64,000 bases of DNA. Origin: RYN-230 sp963837335 (GTDB taxonomy: Bacteria > Actinomycetota > Actinomycetes > Streptosporangiales > Streptosporangiaceae). Positions 44,669 to 55,998 of the stretch are shown in pieces. Made by a program: the position numbers and the translations under genes. Positions within the stretch are counted from its first letter, which is position 1. Each line of letters begins with the position of its first letter. The notes under the pieces are model-generated. The model saw only the letters and a list, made by a program, of their open reading frames with translations. It was not told the DNA's origin and made no database searches. The stretch is from assembly GCA_963837335.1 (NCBI GenBank), contig CAWINS010000023.1:36912-100911 (forward strand). The letters are read 5' to 3'.

Positions 44669-45647
44669 TCAGCCGGGGAGTTCCGCCCGGATCACGCCGA
44701 CGACCCGGCCGCCGCCGAGCACCGGCACCGTGCCGATCTGGTCCAGGGCCGAGTCCGGCACCCCCGGCCCGGTGGTCACGCCGAGCCGGCGCAGCAGCGC
44801 CACCGTGATCGGATCCCGGGCCCGGGCCGAGCCGTCCTCGATCTTGAACACCGCGGTCCGGCCGTCCGCCAGCGCGAACGCCTGCACACCGTCCGCCCCC
44901 ACCTTGAGCAGCAGGCCCGGGACAGCGGCCATCAGCGCCCGCTCGGTACGCAGACTCCCTGACGTCCATTTCGGGTACGCCCGCATCGCGTCAGCCACCC
45001 GGCGCTCCGGCGTGCCCGGTGAGGCGGTGACCAGCGCCTGGAACGCCCGGGCCAGGCCGACCAGGGACAGGGCGAACACGGGGGCACCGCACCCGTCCAC
45101 GCCCACCGCCGCGGACTGCTCCCCGGCCAGGCTCTCGAGGGCCTGGCGGAGCGCCACCTGGAGCGGGTGCCCGGGGTCGGTATAGGTGGCCGTGGGCCAG
45201 CCGGCCGCTTCGCAGGTGGCGAGCATGGCCGCGTGCTTGCCGGAGCAGTTCATGTGCACCCGGTCGGGCTCCCCGCCCTCACGCAGGAAGTCCTGCTGGA
45301 ACACCTCTTCCCTGGGCAGCGCCCGCGGGCACTGCAGGTCGTCCTCGGTCAGCCCGGCCCGGGCCAGGATCTTCCGCACCCCCGCGATGTGGAAGTCCTC
45401 ACCCGAGTGGCTGGCCGCAGCCAGCGCCAGCAGCTCGCCGTCCAGGTCCAGGCCGCAGCGCAGCATGCCGGCGGCCTGCATCGGCTTGTTCGCTGAGCGC
45501 GGGAACATCGGCACGTCCCACTGGCCGGCGGTCAGCTGCGGCGCCCCGTCAGCCCCGATTACCAGCAACGAAACGCGGTGCCGCGACTCGACGAATCCCG
45601 ACCGGACTACCTCGGCCAGGATGGGCGGTTCAGTGACGGCTGCTCAC
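44669..45647 (-). CDS. Asparaginase II-type protein (start region likely mis-sequenced)
   Basis: Asparaginase_II family (PF06089-type): FPRSANKPMQAAGML, LALAAASHSGEDFHI, HMNCSGKHAAML and GCGAPVFALSLVGLA. These act on L-asparagine or related amides in the cytoplasm. The frame is open upstream through TEPPILAEVVRSGFVESRHRVSLL, typical of the true N-terminus, but has no ATG or GTG before an in-frame stop. A GTG at 45647 in another frame would fit with a one-base indel near 45630. About 325 residues in total. The gene lies 8 bases after the BKACE stop. Confidence 0.82.
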
Positions 45648-45655
45648 CCCCAGCA

Positions 45656-46513
45656 TCAGCTCACTCCCAGCATCTGGCGGGCCTCGTCCGGCGCCAGCGG
45701 CGGCCGCTGGGCCAGGCCGGCCAGCGCGGCCGCCCGCTCGACCAGTTCGGCGTTGCCCGTCACGGGCAGGCCCCGGGCGAACGAGGTGGTGTCCTCCATG
45801 CCGACCCGCAGGTGACCGCCGGCGCCCAGCGCGCCCAGCGCCACCGGCAGCGCGGTCCGCCCGATCCCGGTGGCCGACCACGTCGCGCCGGCGGGCAGCG
45901 CGGCCACCGCCGCGACCAGCGCCGCCACGGTGCCGGGCATCCCGCCCGGCACGCCCATCACCAGGTCGCAGTGCACGTGACCGCCGTGCGGCGGTCCTAG
46001 CTCGTCCAGCAGCCGGTGCAGCGTGGCCACCTGCCCCAGGTCGAACAGCTCGAACTCGGGCACGACCCCGGCCGCCTGGGTCCGCGCGTACAGCTCGCGG
46101 ATGAACGGCCAGGGGTTGGCGAATACCTCGTCGCCGAAGTTGACCGTGCCGCAGGTCAGGGAGCAGGCGTCCGGCGCCGCCTCGAGCACCGCCAGCCGGT
46201 CGTCGAAGCTGTCGGTGACGGCGCCGCCGGTGGACAGCTGGATGATCAGGTCGGTGGCATCGCGCAGCGCCTGCACGGTCTCCCGGAGCCGGGTCAGGTC
46301 CAGGGTCGGCCGGGCCTCGCCGTCCCGGATGTGCACGTGGATCACGGCGGCCCCGGCCGCGCGGCATTCCACCGCGGTCGCGGTCAGCTCGTCCAGGGTG
46401 ACGGGGAGCGCCGGGACAGACGCCTTGTCGGATTCCGCACCGGTCGGCGCCACGGTGATGAGCGTTCCCGGCCGGGCCGGTACGGGACGGTTCGCAGTCA
46501 TGACGGGCAGCAT
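45656..46513 (-). CDS. BKACE (beta-keto acid cleavage enzyme) family protein
   Basis: 285 residues, DUF849/BKACE TIM barrel. These zinc enzymes condense a beta-keto acid with acetyl-CoA, yielding acetoacetate and a CoA ester (Kce is the lysine-degradation prototype). Motifs: ITVAPTGAESDKA, AGAAVIHVHIRDGEARPTLD (HxH metal ligands), LIIQLSTGGAV, VPEFELFDLGQ, and VGMEDTTSFARG (Glu/Asp). ATG 46513 has GAGG 5 bases before it; an ATG at 46501 is an alternative. The substrate of this member is unknown. Same strand as an asparaginase and an isomerase, possibly one transcript. Confidence 0.87.
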   Translation of the reverse strand: MLPVMTANRPVPARPGTLITVAPTGAESDKASVPALPVTLDELTATAVECRAAGAAVIHVHIRDGEARPTLDLTRLRETVQALRDATDLIIQLSTGGAVTDSFDDRLAVLEAAPDACSLTCGTVNFGDEVFANPWPFIRELYARTQAAGVVPEFELFDLGQVATLHRLLDELGPPHGGHVHCDLVMGVPGGMPGTVAALVAAVAALPAGATWSATGIGRTALPVALGALGAGGHLRVGMEDTTSFARGLPVTGNAELVERAAALAGLAQRPPLAPDEARQMLGVS

Positions 46514-46639
46514 GCATCCTCGATCGTGGCCGCGTCCAGCGCTGGTGGCTGTGGCGCGGCAGGCGGCAGGGCAGGTTGGGTGGTCAGCGGACGATCGTAA
46601 GCGGACCGCGGTGAGTGGCTGGCGGTCAGCGACTCGCGG

Positions 46640-47566
46640 TCAGCGGCTGGTGGTCAGCGGGTGGGTGGTCATCCCGAACTGGGCCGGCGATGAGCTGGGC
46701 GGGGCGGCAGAGGGGCTGGCCGGCGGCGGGCCGGACGGGGCCGCGCCCGCGGGGGCCTGCCCGGGAGCGGCCAGGTGGCCCCGGGCGAAGTCCAGCGCTT
46801 CGGCCAGGTCGGAGTACCGGGCCTCCTGGGTCGGCGCGCGGAACGTCTTGACCTCGAGCACGATCAGGCCCTGGTAGTCCTCGGCGGCCAGCCGGTGCAG
46901 CAACGGCGCGCACGGCTGGCTACCGCGGCCGGGGACCAGGTGCTCGTCGCGGTTGGGCACCCCGGTGCCGTCGGCCAGGTGCACGTGCGCGAGCCGCCCG
47001 CCGAGCTCGTCGGCCATGGCGAGCGCGTCGGACCCGGACACGGCCGTGTGGGACAGGTCCAGGGTCACGTGCGGGTAGTCCATCGGGACCGGGTTCCAGG
47101 ACGGGGCGTACGGCGCGACCTCGGCACCCCGGGCCCGCAGCGGGAACATGTTCTCCACCGCGAACAGCACGTCGGTCTCGTCTTGCATCCGGGCCAGCCC
47201 GGCCGCGAAGTCCCGGGCGTAGTCCCGCTGCCAGCGGAACGGGGGATGCACCACGACTACCCGGGCGCCCAGCTGCTCGGCCACGTCCTTGGCCCGGACC
47301 AGCTTGCCCCACGGTTCGCGGCCCCAGACCCGCTGGGTGATCAGCAGGCAGGGCGCGTGCACGGCGAGCACCGGGACGCTGTGGTAGTCGGCGAGCCGGC
47401 GCAGGACGTCCACGTCCTGGCTGACCGCGTCCGGGGTGACCATCACCTCGACCCCGTCATAACCAAGGCGCGCCGCGACCTCGAACGCATCGGGCGTCCG
47501 GTCCGGGTAGACCGACGCGGTTGATAGCGCCACCAGGCGTCGCGGCGCTGTGCCCGCTTGACTCAC
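46640..47566 (-). CDS. Sugar phosphate isomerase/epimerase-like TIM-barrel protein
   Basis: About 308 residues; AP-endonuclease-2/xylose-isomerase-like barrel. Metal ligand positions appear in order: GYDGVEVMV, VLAVHAPCLL, VVVHPPFRWQ, LFAVENMFP, VTLDLSHTAV, LAHVHLADG and LIVLEVKTF. GTG 47566 has an excellent GGAAGGAG. The C-terminus is a Pro/Ala/Ser-rich tail encoded by tandem-like repeats (GTCAGCG copies on the plus strand near 46575-46670). Substrate unknown; it is the first gene of the minus-strand run. Confidence 0.82.
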   Translation of the reverse strand: MSQAGTAPRRLVALSTASVYPDRTPDAFEVAARLGYDGVEVMVTPDAVSQDVDVLRRLADYHSVPVLAVHAPCLLITQRVWGREPWGKLVRAKDVAEQLGARVVVVHPPFRWQRDYARDFAAGLARMQDETDVLFAVENMFPLRARGAEVAPYAPSWNPVPMDYPHVTLDLSHTAVSGSDALAMADELGGRLAHVHLADGTGVPNRDEHLVPGRGSQPCAPLLHRLAAEDYQGLIVLEVKTFRAPTQEARYSDLAEALDFARGHLAAPGQAPAGAAPSGPPPASPSAAPPSSSPAQFGMTTHPLTTSR

Positions 47567-47745
47567 CGGGGCTCCTTCCGCACTCTGCTGCGGACCATAT
47601 CCCGGGATTCCCCGGCGATCGATCCGCCTTGGCCAGCTTATGCGGCGTGGCACACGGAGTTGCTCACCGCAGCGGCCGCAGGAGTGTCGCCGCCCCGGAG
47701 TGTCGTCCGGCCCCGCTGTCGGTACCTGCGGGTAGCGTCCGGGCC

Positions 47746-49242
47746 ATGGCGAAGTCCTCGGCGGGTCCGGCGTTCCAGTGCGCGGAATGCGGATGGCGCA
47801 CCACGAAATGGTCCGGCCGCTGCGGTGAGTGCCAGGCGTGGGGCACGGTCGAGCAGGCTGCGGTGTCCCGGGTGGCCCGCGCGACCGGTTTTGGCAGCGC
47901 CGCCCTGGCCGGCCTCGGTGGCGGGCTGGACGGGCTCGGGGGCCCGGGCCTGGCCGGCGGCGGCCTGAACGGTGCCGGACTGGGGGCAGGCCCGGCCGGG
48001 CCGCCCGCCGCGATCGCCCCGGCCAGCCCCGCGATGCCCATCGGCGAGGTGGACGCCACCGCCGCGGGAGCCCGCCCGACCGGGCTCGACGAACTAGACC
48101 GGGTTCTCGGTGGCGGCCTGGTGCCCGGGGCGGTGGTGCTGCTGGCGGGCGAGCCGGGTGTCGGCAAGTCCACCCTGCTGCTGGAAGCGGGGACCCACGC
48201 GGCCGGAACGGGGCCGGTCCTGTACATCACCGGCGAGGAATCCGCGGCCCAGGTGCGGCTGCGGGCGGACCGGATCGGCGCCGTGGCCGCGAACCTCTAC
48301 CTGGCCGCGGAGACCGACCTGGCCGCGCTGCTCGGCCACGTAGCGGTGGTACGGCCCCAGTTGCTGATCGTCAACTCGGTGCAGACCATCACGATGGAGG
48401 GGGTAGACGGTGCGCCCGGCGGGGTCAGCCAGATCCGCGCGGTCACCGCCGCCCTGATCGCGGTGGCCAAGCAGCACGGGGTGACCACGGTGCTGGTCGG
48501 GCACGTGACCAAGGACGGGTCCGTCGCCGGGCCGCGGACCCTGGAGCACCTGGTGGACGTGGTGCTGCACTTCGAGGGCGACCGGCACGCCCAGTTCCGC
48601 ATGGTCCGGGCGGTGAAGAACCGGTATGGCCCGACCGACGAGATCGGCTGCTTCGACCTTGGCGAGCAGGGGATCACCGAGTTGCCCGACCCGAGCGGTC
48701 TCTTCCTCACCCACCGGCGCAACGCGGTGCCCGGCACGTGCGTGACCGTCACCCTGGAGGGCCGCCGCCCGCTGCTCAGCGAGGTGCAGACGCTGGTGGC
48801 GCCGTCCGCGCTGGAGGTACCCCGCCGGGTGACCTCCGGGCTGGACGCAGCCAGGGTCGGCATGGTCCTCGCGGTGCTGTCCCGGCGGGCCGACCTGAAG
48901 CTGGGCAAGCAGGACGTGTACGCGGCGACCGTGGGCGGGGTCCGGCTCGGCGAGCCGTCCGTGGACCTGGCCGTGGCCCTCGCCCTGGCGAGTGCGGTGG
49001 TGAACCTCAGCGTGCCCGGCTCGGTGGTGGCGATCGGCGAGGTGGGCCTGGCCGGCGAGGTACGCCGGGTCACCGGGGTGCAGCGCCGGCTGGCTGAGGC
49101 AGAACGGATGGGGTTCCGGCTGGCTATCGTGCCCGCGGGCTCGATGGCGGCGGGCTCCGCGGCATCCTCCTCGCCCGGGGCGATCGAGGTGCGGGAGGTC
49201 GAGGACGTCCGGGAGGCGATGGCCGCCGCTTTCGGCGGCTGA
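47746..49242 (+). CDS. radA: DNA repair protein RadA
   Basis: 498 residues. N-terminal zinc finger (CAECG ... CGECQAWG), a Gly-rich insertion of about 60 residues, RecA-like core with Walker A GEPGVGKSTL (near 135), the RadA KNRFG-type motif as KNRYG (near 290), and a C-terminal Lon-like domain (VGEVGLAGEVRRV). It works in recombination intermediate processing. The GGL/GPG-rich insert (about 50-95) is longer than usual. ATG 47746 is the first Met before the zinc finger. disA follows, as in other actinobacteria. Confidence 0.96.
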   Translation: MAKSSAGPAFQCAECGWRTTKWSGRCGECQAWGTVEQAAVSRVARATGFGSAALAGLGGGLDGLGGPGLAGGGLNGAGLGAGPAGPPAAIAPASPAMPIGEVDATAAGARPTGLDELDRVLGGGLVPGAVVLLAGEPGVGKSTLLLEAGTHAAGTGPVLYITGEESAAQVRLRADRIGAVAANLYLAAETDLAALLGHVAVVRPQLLIVNSVQTITMEGVDGAPGGVSQIRAVTAALIAVAKQHGVTTVLVGHVTKDGSVAGPRTLEHLVDVVLHFEGDRHAQFRMVRAVKNRYGPTDEIGCFDLGEQGITELPDPSGLFLTHRRNAVPGTCVTVTLEGRRPLLSEVQTLVAPSALEVPRRVTSGLDAARVGMVLAVLSRRADLKLGKQDVYAATVGGVRLGEPSVDLAVALALASAVVNLSVPGSVVAIGEVGLAGEVRRVTGVQRRLAEAERMGFRLAIVPAGSMAAGSAASSSPGAIEVREVEDVREAMAAAFGG

Positions 49243-49307
49243 ATCGCCGGCTTATGACCTGGGGGCCGCCGATACACTGGGCCGGTCCAGCAACCTCCGG
49301 GGGTCGT

Positions 49308-50456
49308 GTGCCAACCGACAAGAACCGGGACGCCAACAGCAGGGACGTCAAGAGCAGGGACGCTAAGAGCACAGACGTCAAGAGCAGAGATGAGCGCCGC
49401 TGGGCGGCCCTGGCCGCCCTGGCCCCGGGCACTACGCTCCGCGACGGGCTGGAGCGCATCCTGCGCGGGAACACGGGCGCGCTGATCGTGCTCGGCGACG
49501 GGCCCGCCGTGGACGAAGTGTGCTCCGGCGGTTTCGAGCTGCGGGTGCCGTTCTCGGCGACCCGGCTGCGTGAGCTGGCCAAGATGGACGGCGCCATCGT
49601 GCTCGACGGCGAGGCCGGGTACATCGTCCGGGCCGCCGTGCACCTGGTCCCCGACCCGACGCTGCCGACCGACGAATCGGGCACCCGGCACCGGACCGCG
49701 GAGCGGGTGGGCCGGCAGACCGGCTGCCCGGTGATCTCGGTCAGCAAGTCCATGCGGATCATCGCCCTGTACCTGGACGGGGCCCGTTATGTGCTGGAGG
49801 ACTCGGCCGCGATCCTGTCCCGGGCCAATCAGGCCCTGGCCACGCTGGAGCGGTACAAGCTCCGGCTGGATGAGGTATCGGGGACGCTGACCGCGCACGA
49901 GATCGAGGACCTGGCGACCGCGCGCGACGTCACCGCGGTGGCGCAGCGGCTGGAGATGGTCCGGCGCATCGCGGGTGAGATCGAGGGCTACAAGGTCGAG
50001 CTGGGTACCGACGGGCGGCTGCTCGCGCTCCAGTTCGACGAGCTCATCGCGGGCAGCGACTTCGAGCGGCAGCTTGTGGTGCGGGATTACCTGCCGGTGA
50101 CGGGCGGCGGCACCCCGGGTGACCAGGTCAACCGGGTCCTCCACGAATTGGAGCGGCTGTCCCCGGAAGAGCTGCTGGACATGGCCACGGTGGCGACGGT
50201 GCTCGGGCTCGGCGGGTCCGGCATGCTGGACGAGCCGGTCGAGCCGCGCGGGTACCGGCTGCTGGCCAAGGTCCCGCGGCTGCCCCGGCCGGTGGCCGAG
50301 CAGCTGGTGGCGCACTTCGGCGGCCTGCACAAGCTGCTCGCGGCCAGCGTGGCCGAGCTTCAGGCGGTGGATGGCGTGGCCGAACCGCAGGCCCGGGCGG
50401 TCCGGGAGGGCCTGTCCCGGCTGGCCGAGGTGACCCTGCTGGAGAAGTACTCCTGA
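49308..50456 (+). CDS. disA: Diadenylate cyclase DisA
   Basis: Makes c-di-AMP from ATP and scans DNA for lesions. About 382 residues from GTG 49308. The DAC domain has the DGA motif (DGAIVLD, near 93) and RHR (GTRHRTAERV, near 126). A helical linker and C-terminal helix-hairpin-helix domain follow (VAELQAVDGVAEPQARAVREGL). The start carries an extra 25-residue basic/acidic segment (DKNRDANSRDVKSRDAKSTD) encoded by four 15-bp repeats. Pairs with radA upstream; RadA is known to restrain DisA in Bacillus. Confidence 0.96.
   Translation: MPTDKNRDANSRDVKSRDAKSTDVKSRDERRWAALAALAPGTTLRDGLERILRGNTGALIVLGDGPAVDEVCSGGFELRVPFSATRLRELAKMDGAIVLDGEAGYIVRAAVHLVPDPTLPTDESGTRHRTAERVGRQTGCPVISVSKSMRIIALYLDGARYVLEDSAAILSRANQALATLERYKLRLDEVSGTLTAHEIEDLATARDVTAVAQRLEMVRRIAGEIEGYKVELGTDGRLLALQFDELIAGSDFERQLVVRDYLPVTGGGTPGDQVNRVLHELERLSPEELLDMATVATVLGLGGSGMLDEPVEPRGYRLLAKVPRLPRPVAEQLVAHFGGLHKLLAASVAELQAVDGVAEPQARAVREGLSRLAEVTLLEKYS
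49329..49388 (+). repeat. Four 15-bp tandem repeats in the disA N-terminus
   Basis: Units at 49329, 49344, 49359 and 49374 code for DANSR, DVKSR, DAKST and DVKSR. In-frame minisatellite producing a charged N-terminal extension outside the cyclase domain. Confidence 0.85.
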
Positions 50457-50463
50457 GCGCTGG

Positions 50464-51270
50464 CTAGGGACCCGCGATCCCGCGGCCTTTCAGCACGAAG
50501 ATCATGGCCCGGCTGCTCCGGTGCCCGCTGTAGGCGGTGGCGGTGTAGCTGCCCGGCCGGACGGCCCGGTGCGGGAGGCGGCAGCCGGGGGCCGAGGTCG
50601 TCCGGTTCCAGGTGAACTGGACCACCACGGGGACTCCCCGGGCCAGCGTCGTCACCCGGGGGGCGGCGGGCCGGGCGCAGTCCGCGGAGTCCCAGACCCG
50701 GGTCTTCCCGCCCGCCCTGATCCGGACGTGCAAGTGGGCAGCCCCCAGGGCAGCGGTGCAACGGCCACGAGCGGTGGACACCACGCTGACGTCGAATCGG
50801 GGGCGGGCGTGTGCGGGGTAGCTGTGCTGGGCGGAGGTCAGGCTCAGGACGAGGTTCGCGGCGGAGCAGGCACCCGCGGCGGCCGGGTGGTGCGTCGCGG
50901 ACGAGGACGGAGTGGGCGTGGGCTTCCCGGTGGGGGACGGGGTCGCGCCGCTGGCGCCCGCACGGCCGGATCCGGGGCTGCCGGGCGCGGTGCCGCTGGG
51001 CCCGGGGCTGCCGGGCACCGTGCCGGGCGGGGCGGACCCGGAGCCCGGGGCCGGCGGGGCGGAATGATGGCCGGTGGTCTGGGACAGGTCAGTGGTCCGC
51101 GGAGTGCTTCCGCCGCCCAGCGCCCCGTTCACGGTCCAGGTGACCAGCGCGAGCATGCCGAGGCCGGCGACCAGGGCGATGACCCTGCGCCGCCAGTAGA
51201 CATTGACCGCAGCAGCGCTTTTGGGCTGGTCAGCGGGTCCGTGAGGCATGCGAGCAGTATGCTTCGCCAT
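50464..51270 (-). CDS. Membrane-anchored extracytoplasmic protein
   Basis: 268 residues. A cytoplasmic start is followed by one membrane helix (VIALVAGLGMLALVTWTV, about 30-47). A long Ser/Pro/Gly/Thr-rich stalk (about 50-130) leads to a C-terminal domain of about 130 residues with three to four cysteines (AGACSAANLVLSLTS, ARGRCTAALGAAH, SADCARPA, APGCRLP). Beta-sandwich-like pattern, with VVQFTWNRT and PGSYTATAYSG. It sits between disA and mutY, where M. tuberculosis has Rv3587c, also a membrane-anchored unknown. Convergent with disA (7-base gap). Function unknown; no confident family. Confidence 0.72.
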   Translation of the reverse strand: MAKHTARMPHGPADQPKSAAAVNVYWRRRVIALVAGLGMLALVTWTVNGALGGGSTPRTTDLSQTTGHHSAPPAPGSGSAPPGTVPGSPGPSGTAPGSPGSGRAGASGATPSPTGKPTPTPSSSATHHPAAAGACSAANLVLSLTSAQHSYPAHARPRFDVSVVSTARGRCTAALGAAHLHVRIRAGGKTRVWDSADCARPAAPRVTTLARGVPVVVQFTWNRTTSAPGCRLPHRAVRPGSYTATAYSGHRSSRAMIFVLKGRGIAGP

Positions 51271-51421
51271 CCCCCGCCGACCCGGCCGACCCGCCGGAAC
51301 GGGGCGGCATTATTGCAGGTAGAGGCAGACTCCGGAGCGCTTTTGGGCAGACCCGTGCGGGATCCTCCGGTAAACCCGCACCCGCCCGTCAACTCGCCAG
51401 GCGTGCGAGGATCGAAGCGCC

Positions 51422-52396
51422 ATGGTGACCGCGCACCCAGTGATTTCAGGTCGAGTGATTCCAGATCGCGTGACGCCGGAACCGGCGACGCCGGACCCGG
51501 CGAAGCCCGCCACGGGGACGCCAGACCTGGTGACGCCGGACGCGGTGGCGATCCTGGACTGGTATGCCGCTCATCAGCGGGACCTGCCCTGGCGGCGGCC
51601 CGATGCCACGCCGTGGGCCGTCCTGGTCAGCGAGATCATGCTGCAGCAGACGCCCGTCGCCCGGGTACTGCCGGTCTATGCAGCCTGGCTGGCCCGGTGG
51701 CCGACGCCCGCGTCGCTGGCGGCGTCCCCGGCCGGGGAGGCGGTGCGGGCCTGGGGGCGGCTCGGCTACCCGCGGCGGGCGATCCGCCTGCATGCGACGG
51801 CCCAGGCCCTGGTGGACCGGCACGGCGGGGAGGTGCCGCCGTCGGCGGACGCGCTGAGAGAGCTGCCCGGCATCGGCTCCTACACCGCCGCCGCGGTGGC
51901 CAGCTTCGCCTTCGGTCAGCGCCACGCGGTGCTGGACACCAACGTCCGGCGGGTGCTGGCCCGGCTGGTCAGCGGCCGCGAGCTGCCGTCACCCAGCCCG
52001 TCGGTGGCGGAGCGGCGGCTGGCCGAGTCGCTGCTGCCGGAGCGGCCCGCGGTAGCCGCACGATGGTCGGTGGCAGTCATGGAACTCGGCGCGCTGGTCT
52101 GTACCGCCGTCCGGCCGCAGTGCGTTAGCTGCCCGGTGGCAGCCCGCTGCGCGTGGCACCGGGCCGGGCACCCCGCGGATGGCGGCCCGCGGCGCAGCCA
52201 GAAGTACGAGGGCACCGACCGGCAGTGCCGCGGGCGGCTGCTGGCCGTGCTCCGCGACTGCCCGGGGCCGGTGCCGGGCTCGCAACTCGAGGCCGCCTGG
52301 GCGGACCAGCTGCAGCGCGACCGGGCCCTGGACGGCCTGGTGGCGGACGGCCTGGTGGACCCGCTGCCGGACGGGCGGTTCGCGCTGCCTGCTTAG
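51422..52396 (+). CDS. mutY: A/G-specific adenine glycosylase MutY
   Basis: Removes adenine mispaired with 8-oxoguanine. 324 residues: a 38-residue Pro/Thr-rich start with TP-x repeats, then HhH-GPD glycosylase with Glu71 (VSEIMLQQT), the helix-hairpin-helix (LRELPGIGSYTAAAVASFAFG), catalytic Asp172 (VLDTNVRRVLAR) and a 4Fe-4S cluster (C227-x6-C234-x2-C237-x5-C243). The C-terminal NUDIX-like 8-oxoG domain seems reduced to a short winged segment, common for actinobacteria. The G/C palindrome repeats begin at its stop. Confidence 0.94.
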   Translation: MVTAHPVISGRVIPDRVTPEPATPDPAKPATGTPDLVTPDAVAILDWYAAHQRDLPWRRPDATPWAVLVSEIMLQQTPVARVLPVYAAWLARWPTPASLAASPAGEAVRAWGRLGYPRRAIRLHATAQALVDRHGGEVPPSADALRELPGIGSYTAAAVASFAFGQRHAVLDTNVRRVLARLVSGRELPSPSPSVAERRLAESLLPERPAVAARWSVAVMELGALVCTAVRPQCVSCPVAARCAWHRAGHPADGGPRRSQKYEGTDRQCRGRLLAVLRDCPGPVPGSQLEAAWADQLQRDRALDGLVADGLVDPLPDGRFALPA

Positions 52397-52670
52397 TCCG
52401 GGGGGCGACCCCCTGGACCCCCCGCGCTCCACAGTCCGGGGGGACGACCCCCTGGACCCCCCGTCGCGCTACGCGCCGACGCTGTATGGTCCGGGGGGAC
52501 GACCCCCTGGACCCCCCGCTCGCCGCTCCGCGCCGAACGCCGGGTCGGCGAGCACCCGCCTGCGGCGGGCCCCGCCTCCCCGGCGCGTGCGCTGGCTAGT
52601 CCGGGAGGCGACCCCTGCGCTCCGTAGTCCGGGATCCCCTTGGACCCTCCCGGGATCAGTCCGGGAGGAC
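52396..52670 (+). repeat. Dispersed G/C palindrome cluster (inverted relative to 37.6-37.9 kb)
   Basis: At least three near-identical units GTCCGGGGGG(A)CGACCCCC-TGGACCCCCCG start at 52396, 52434 and 52489, each able to fold as an imperfect hairpin. Degenerate units follow near 52599, 52627 and 52659. The third unit plus the adjoining stretch to 52592 matches 37705-37811 in reverse orientation. This explains the 345 bases between mutY and the clpC stop; no gene is seen. Confidence 0.85.
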
Positions 52671-52741
52671 TACATGCGTGGAGCGGCGGCCCCCGGAAGG
52701 GGACCGCCGCTCCTCGTTCTCGCGATCGTGTGCCGTGCGGA

Positions 52742-55279
<2,538 letters not shown>

Positions 55280-55685
55280 CGCCTCGCTCCTCACAGAGCG
55301 GTCGGGGGGACCCAGATGTCCGGATGTCCGGGGCCCGTCCCTTCCGCATGGTAGCCCGCATGCCGGACGATGTACCGCGCGATATGCGGCACTTGAGTAA
55401 ACAGTTCCCCGGCTTGAGGACCTTCATCCCATCCAACCCCCGGGAGGGGGGAAGGTGTTCCCTGTACGCCGCAAGCGAACGGCCTCGACCCTGCCGCGAC
55501 CAGCACCGCCTCATACTCCATACCAACGATCCCGGAGGCCGGGAAGTTCAGCCCGCGGGCCGCCTGCCGGCCGGTATTGGGGCTCGGGCCAGACGTCACG
55601 GCGGGCTGATGCACGAGGCGAGGGCCAGCTCCGCTGGGGAGGGCGGTCCCGGGTGACGCGATCCCGGGGAGGGCGCCCCCGGAAG

Positions 55686-55759
55686 GGCAGGGCCCCGGGA
55701 GCGCCGTCCCGGATGGCAGGGCCCCGGGAGCGCGGTCCCGGATGGCGCGGTCCCCGGAT
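55686..55759 (+). repeat. 29-bp tandem repeat, 2.5 copies
   Basis: Units at 55686-55714 and 55715-55743 (GGCAGGGCCCCGGGAGCG, then C/G and the shared end CGTCCCGGAT-like) differ at one position. A truncated third copy runs to 55759. Confidence 0.8.
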
Positions 55760-55853
55760 GGCACTCTGCAGATAGCACGGTGCAGATAGCGGCAGGCAGA
55801 AAGCAAAGGGCCGCAAAGCAGCGTCCCCAGAAGCCCTGGGCACCAAAGCACGA

Positions 55854-55917
55854 CCGCAAAGCACAGGCCCCGCAAAGCACGGGCCCCGCAAAGCACGGGC
55901 CCACAAAGCACAGGGCC
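55854..55917 (+). repeat. 16-bp tandem repeat, four copies
   Basis: CCGCAAAGCACGGGCC-type units at 55854, 55870, 55886 and 55902 with one to three differences. More degenerate copies (CCGCAAAGCA, CACCAAAGCACGA) precede it from about 55800. It lies just downstream of lsr2. Confidence 0.85.
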
Positions 55918-55998
55918 CGCACGGGTCCCGCGGCGTGCTCCAGAGTCCTACGGAAACTGGTACGCCACGGGGCACCTGCGGGCCCTTCGACGCAATCC

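Larger units (their letters stand above)
55280..55998. other. 719-base gap between lsr2 and clpC: clpC upstream region plus minisatellites
   Basis: No convincing gene; the several overlapping ORFs here are low-complexity. The clpC-proximal part has CGC-GATAT-GCG (55378-55388), which shares the CGC-N5-GCG core of ClgR sites, and two directly repeated CTTGAG motifs (55393 and about 55414), half-sites of the HspR consensus. The distal part is repeat-rich (separate entries). Confidence 0.6.

Noticed and set aside
55291..55911. Possible minus-strand gene between lsr2 and clpC
   Set aside because: Low-complexity Cys/Leu/Pro translation of repeats; lies where the clpC promoter should be.
55686..55917. 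CRISPR array
   Set aside because: Units are directly adjacent with no unique spacers and no cas genes nearby.
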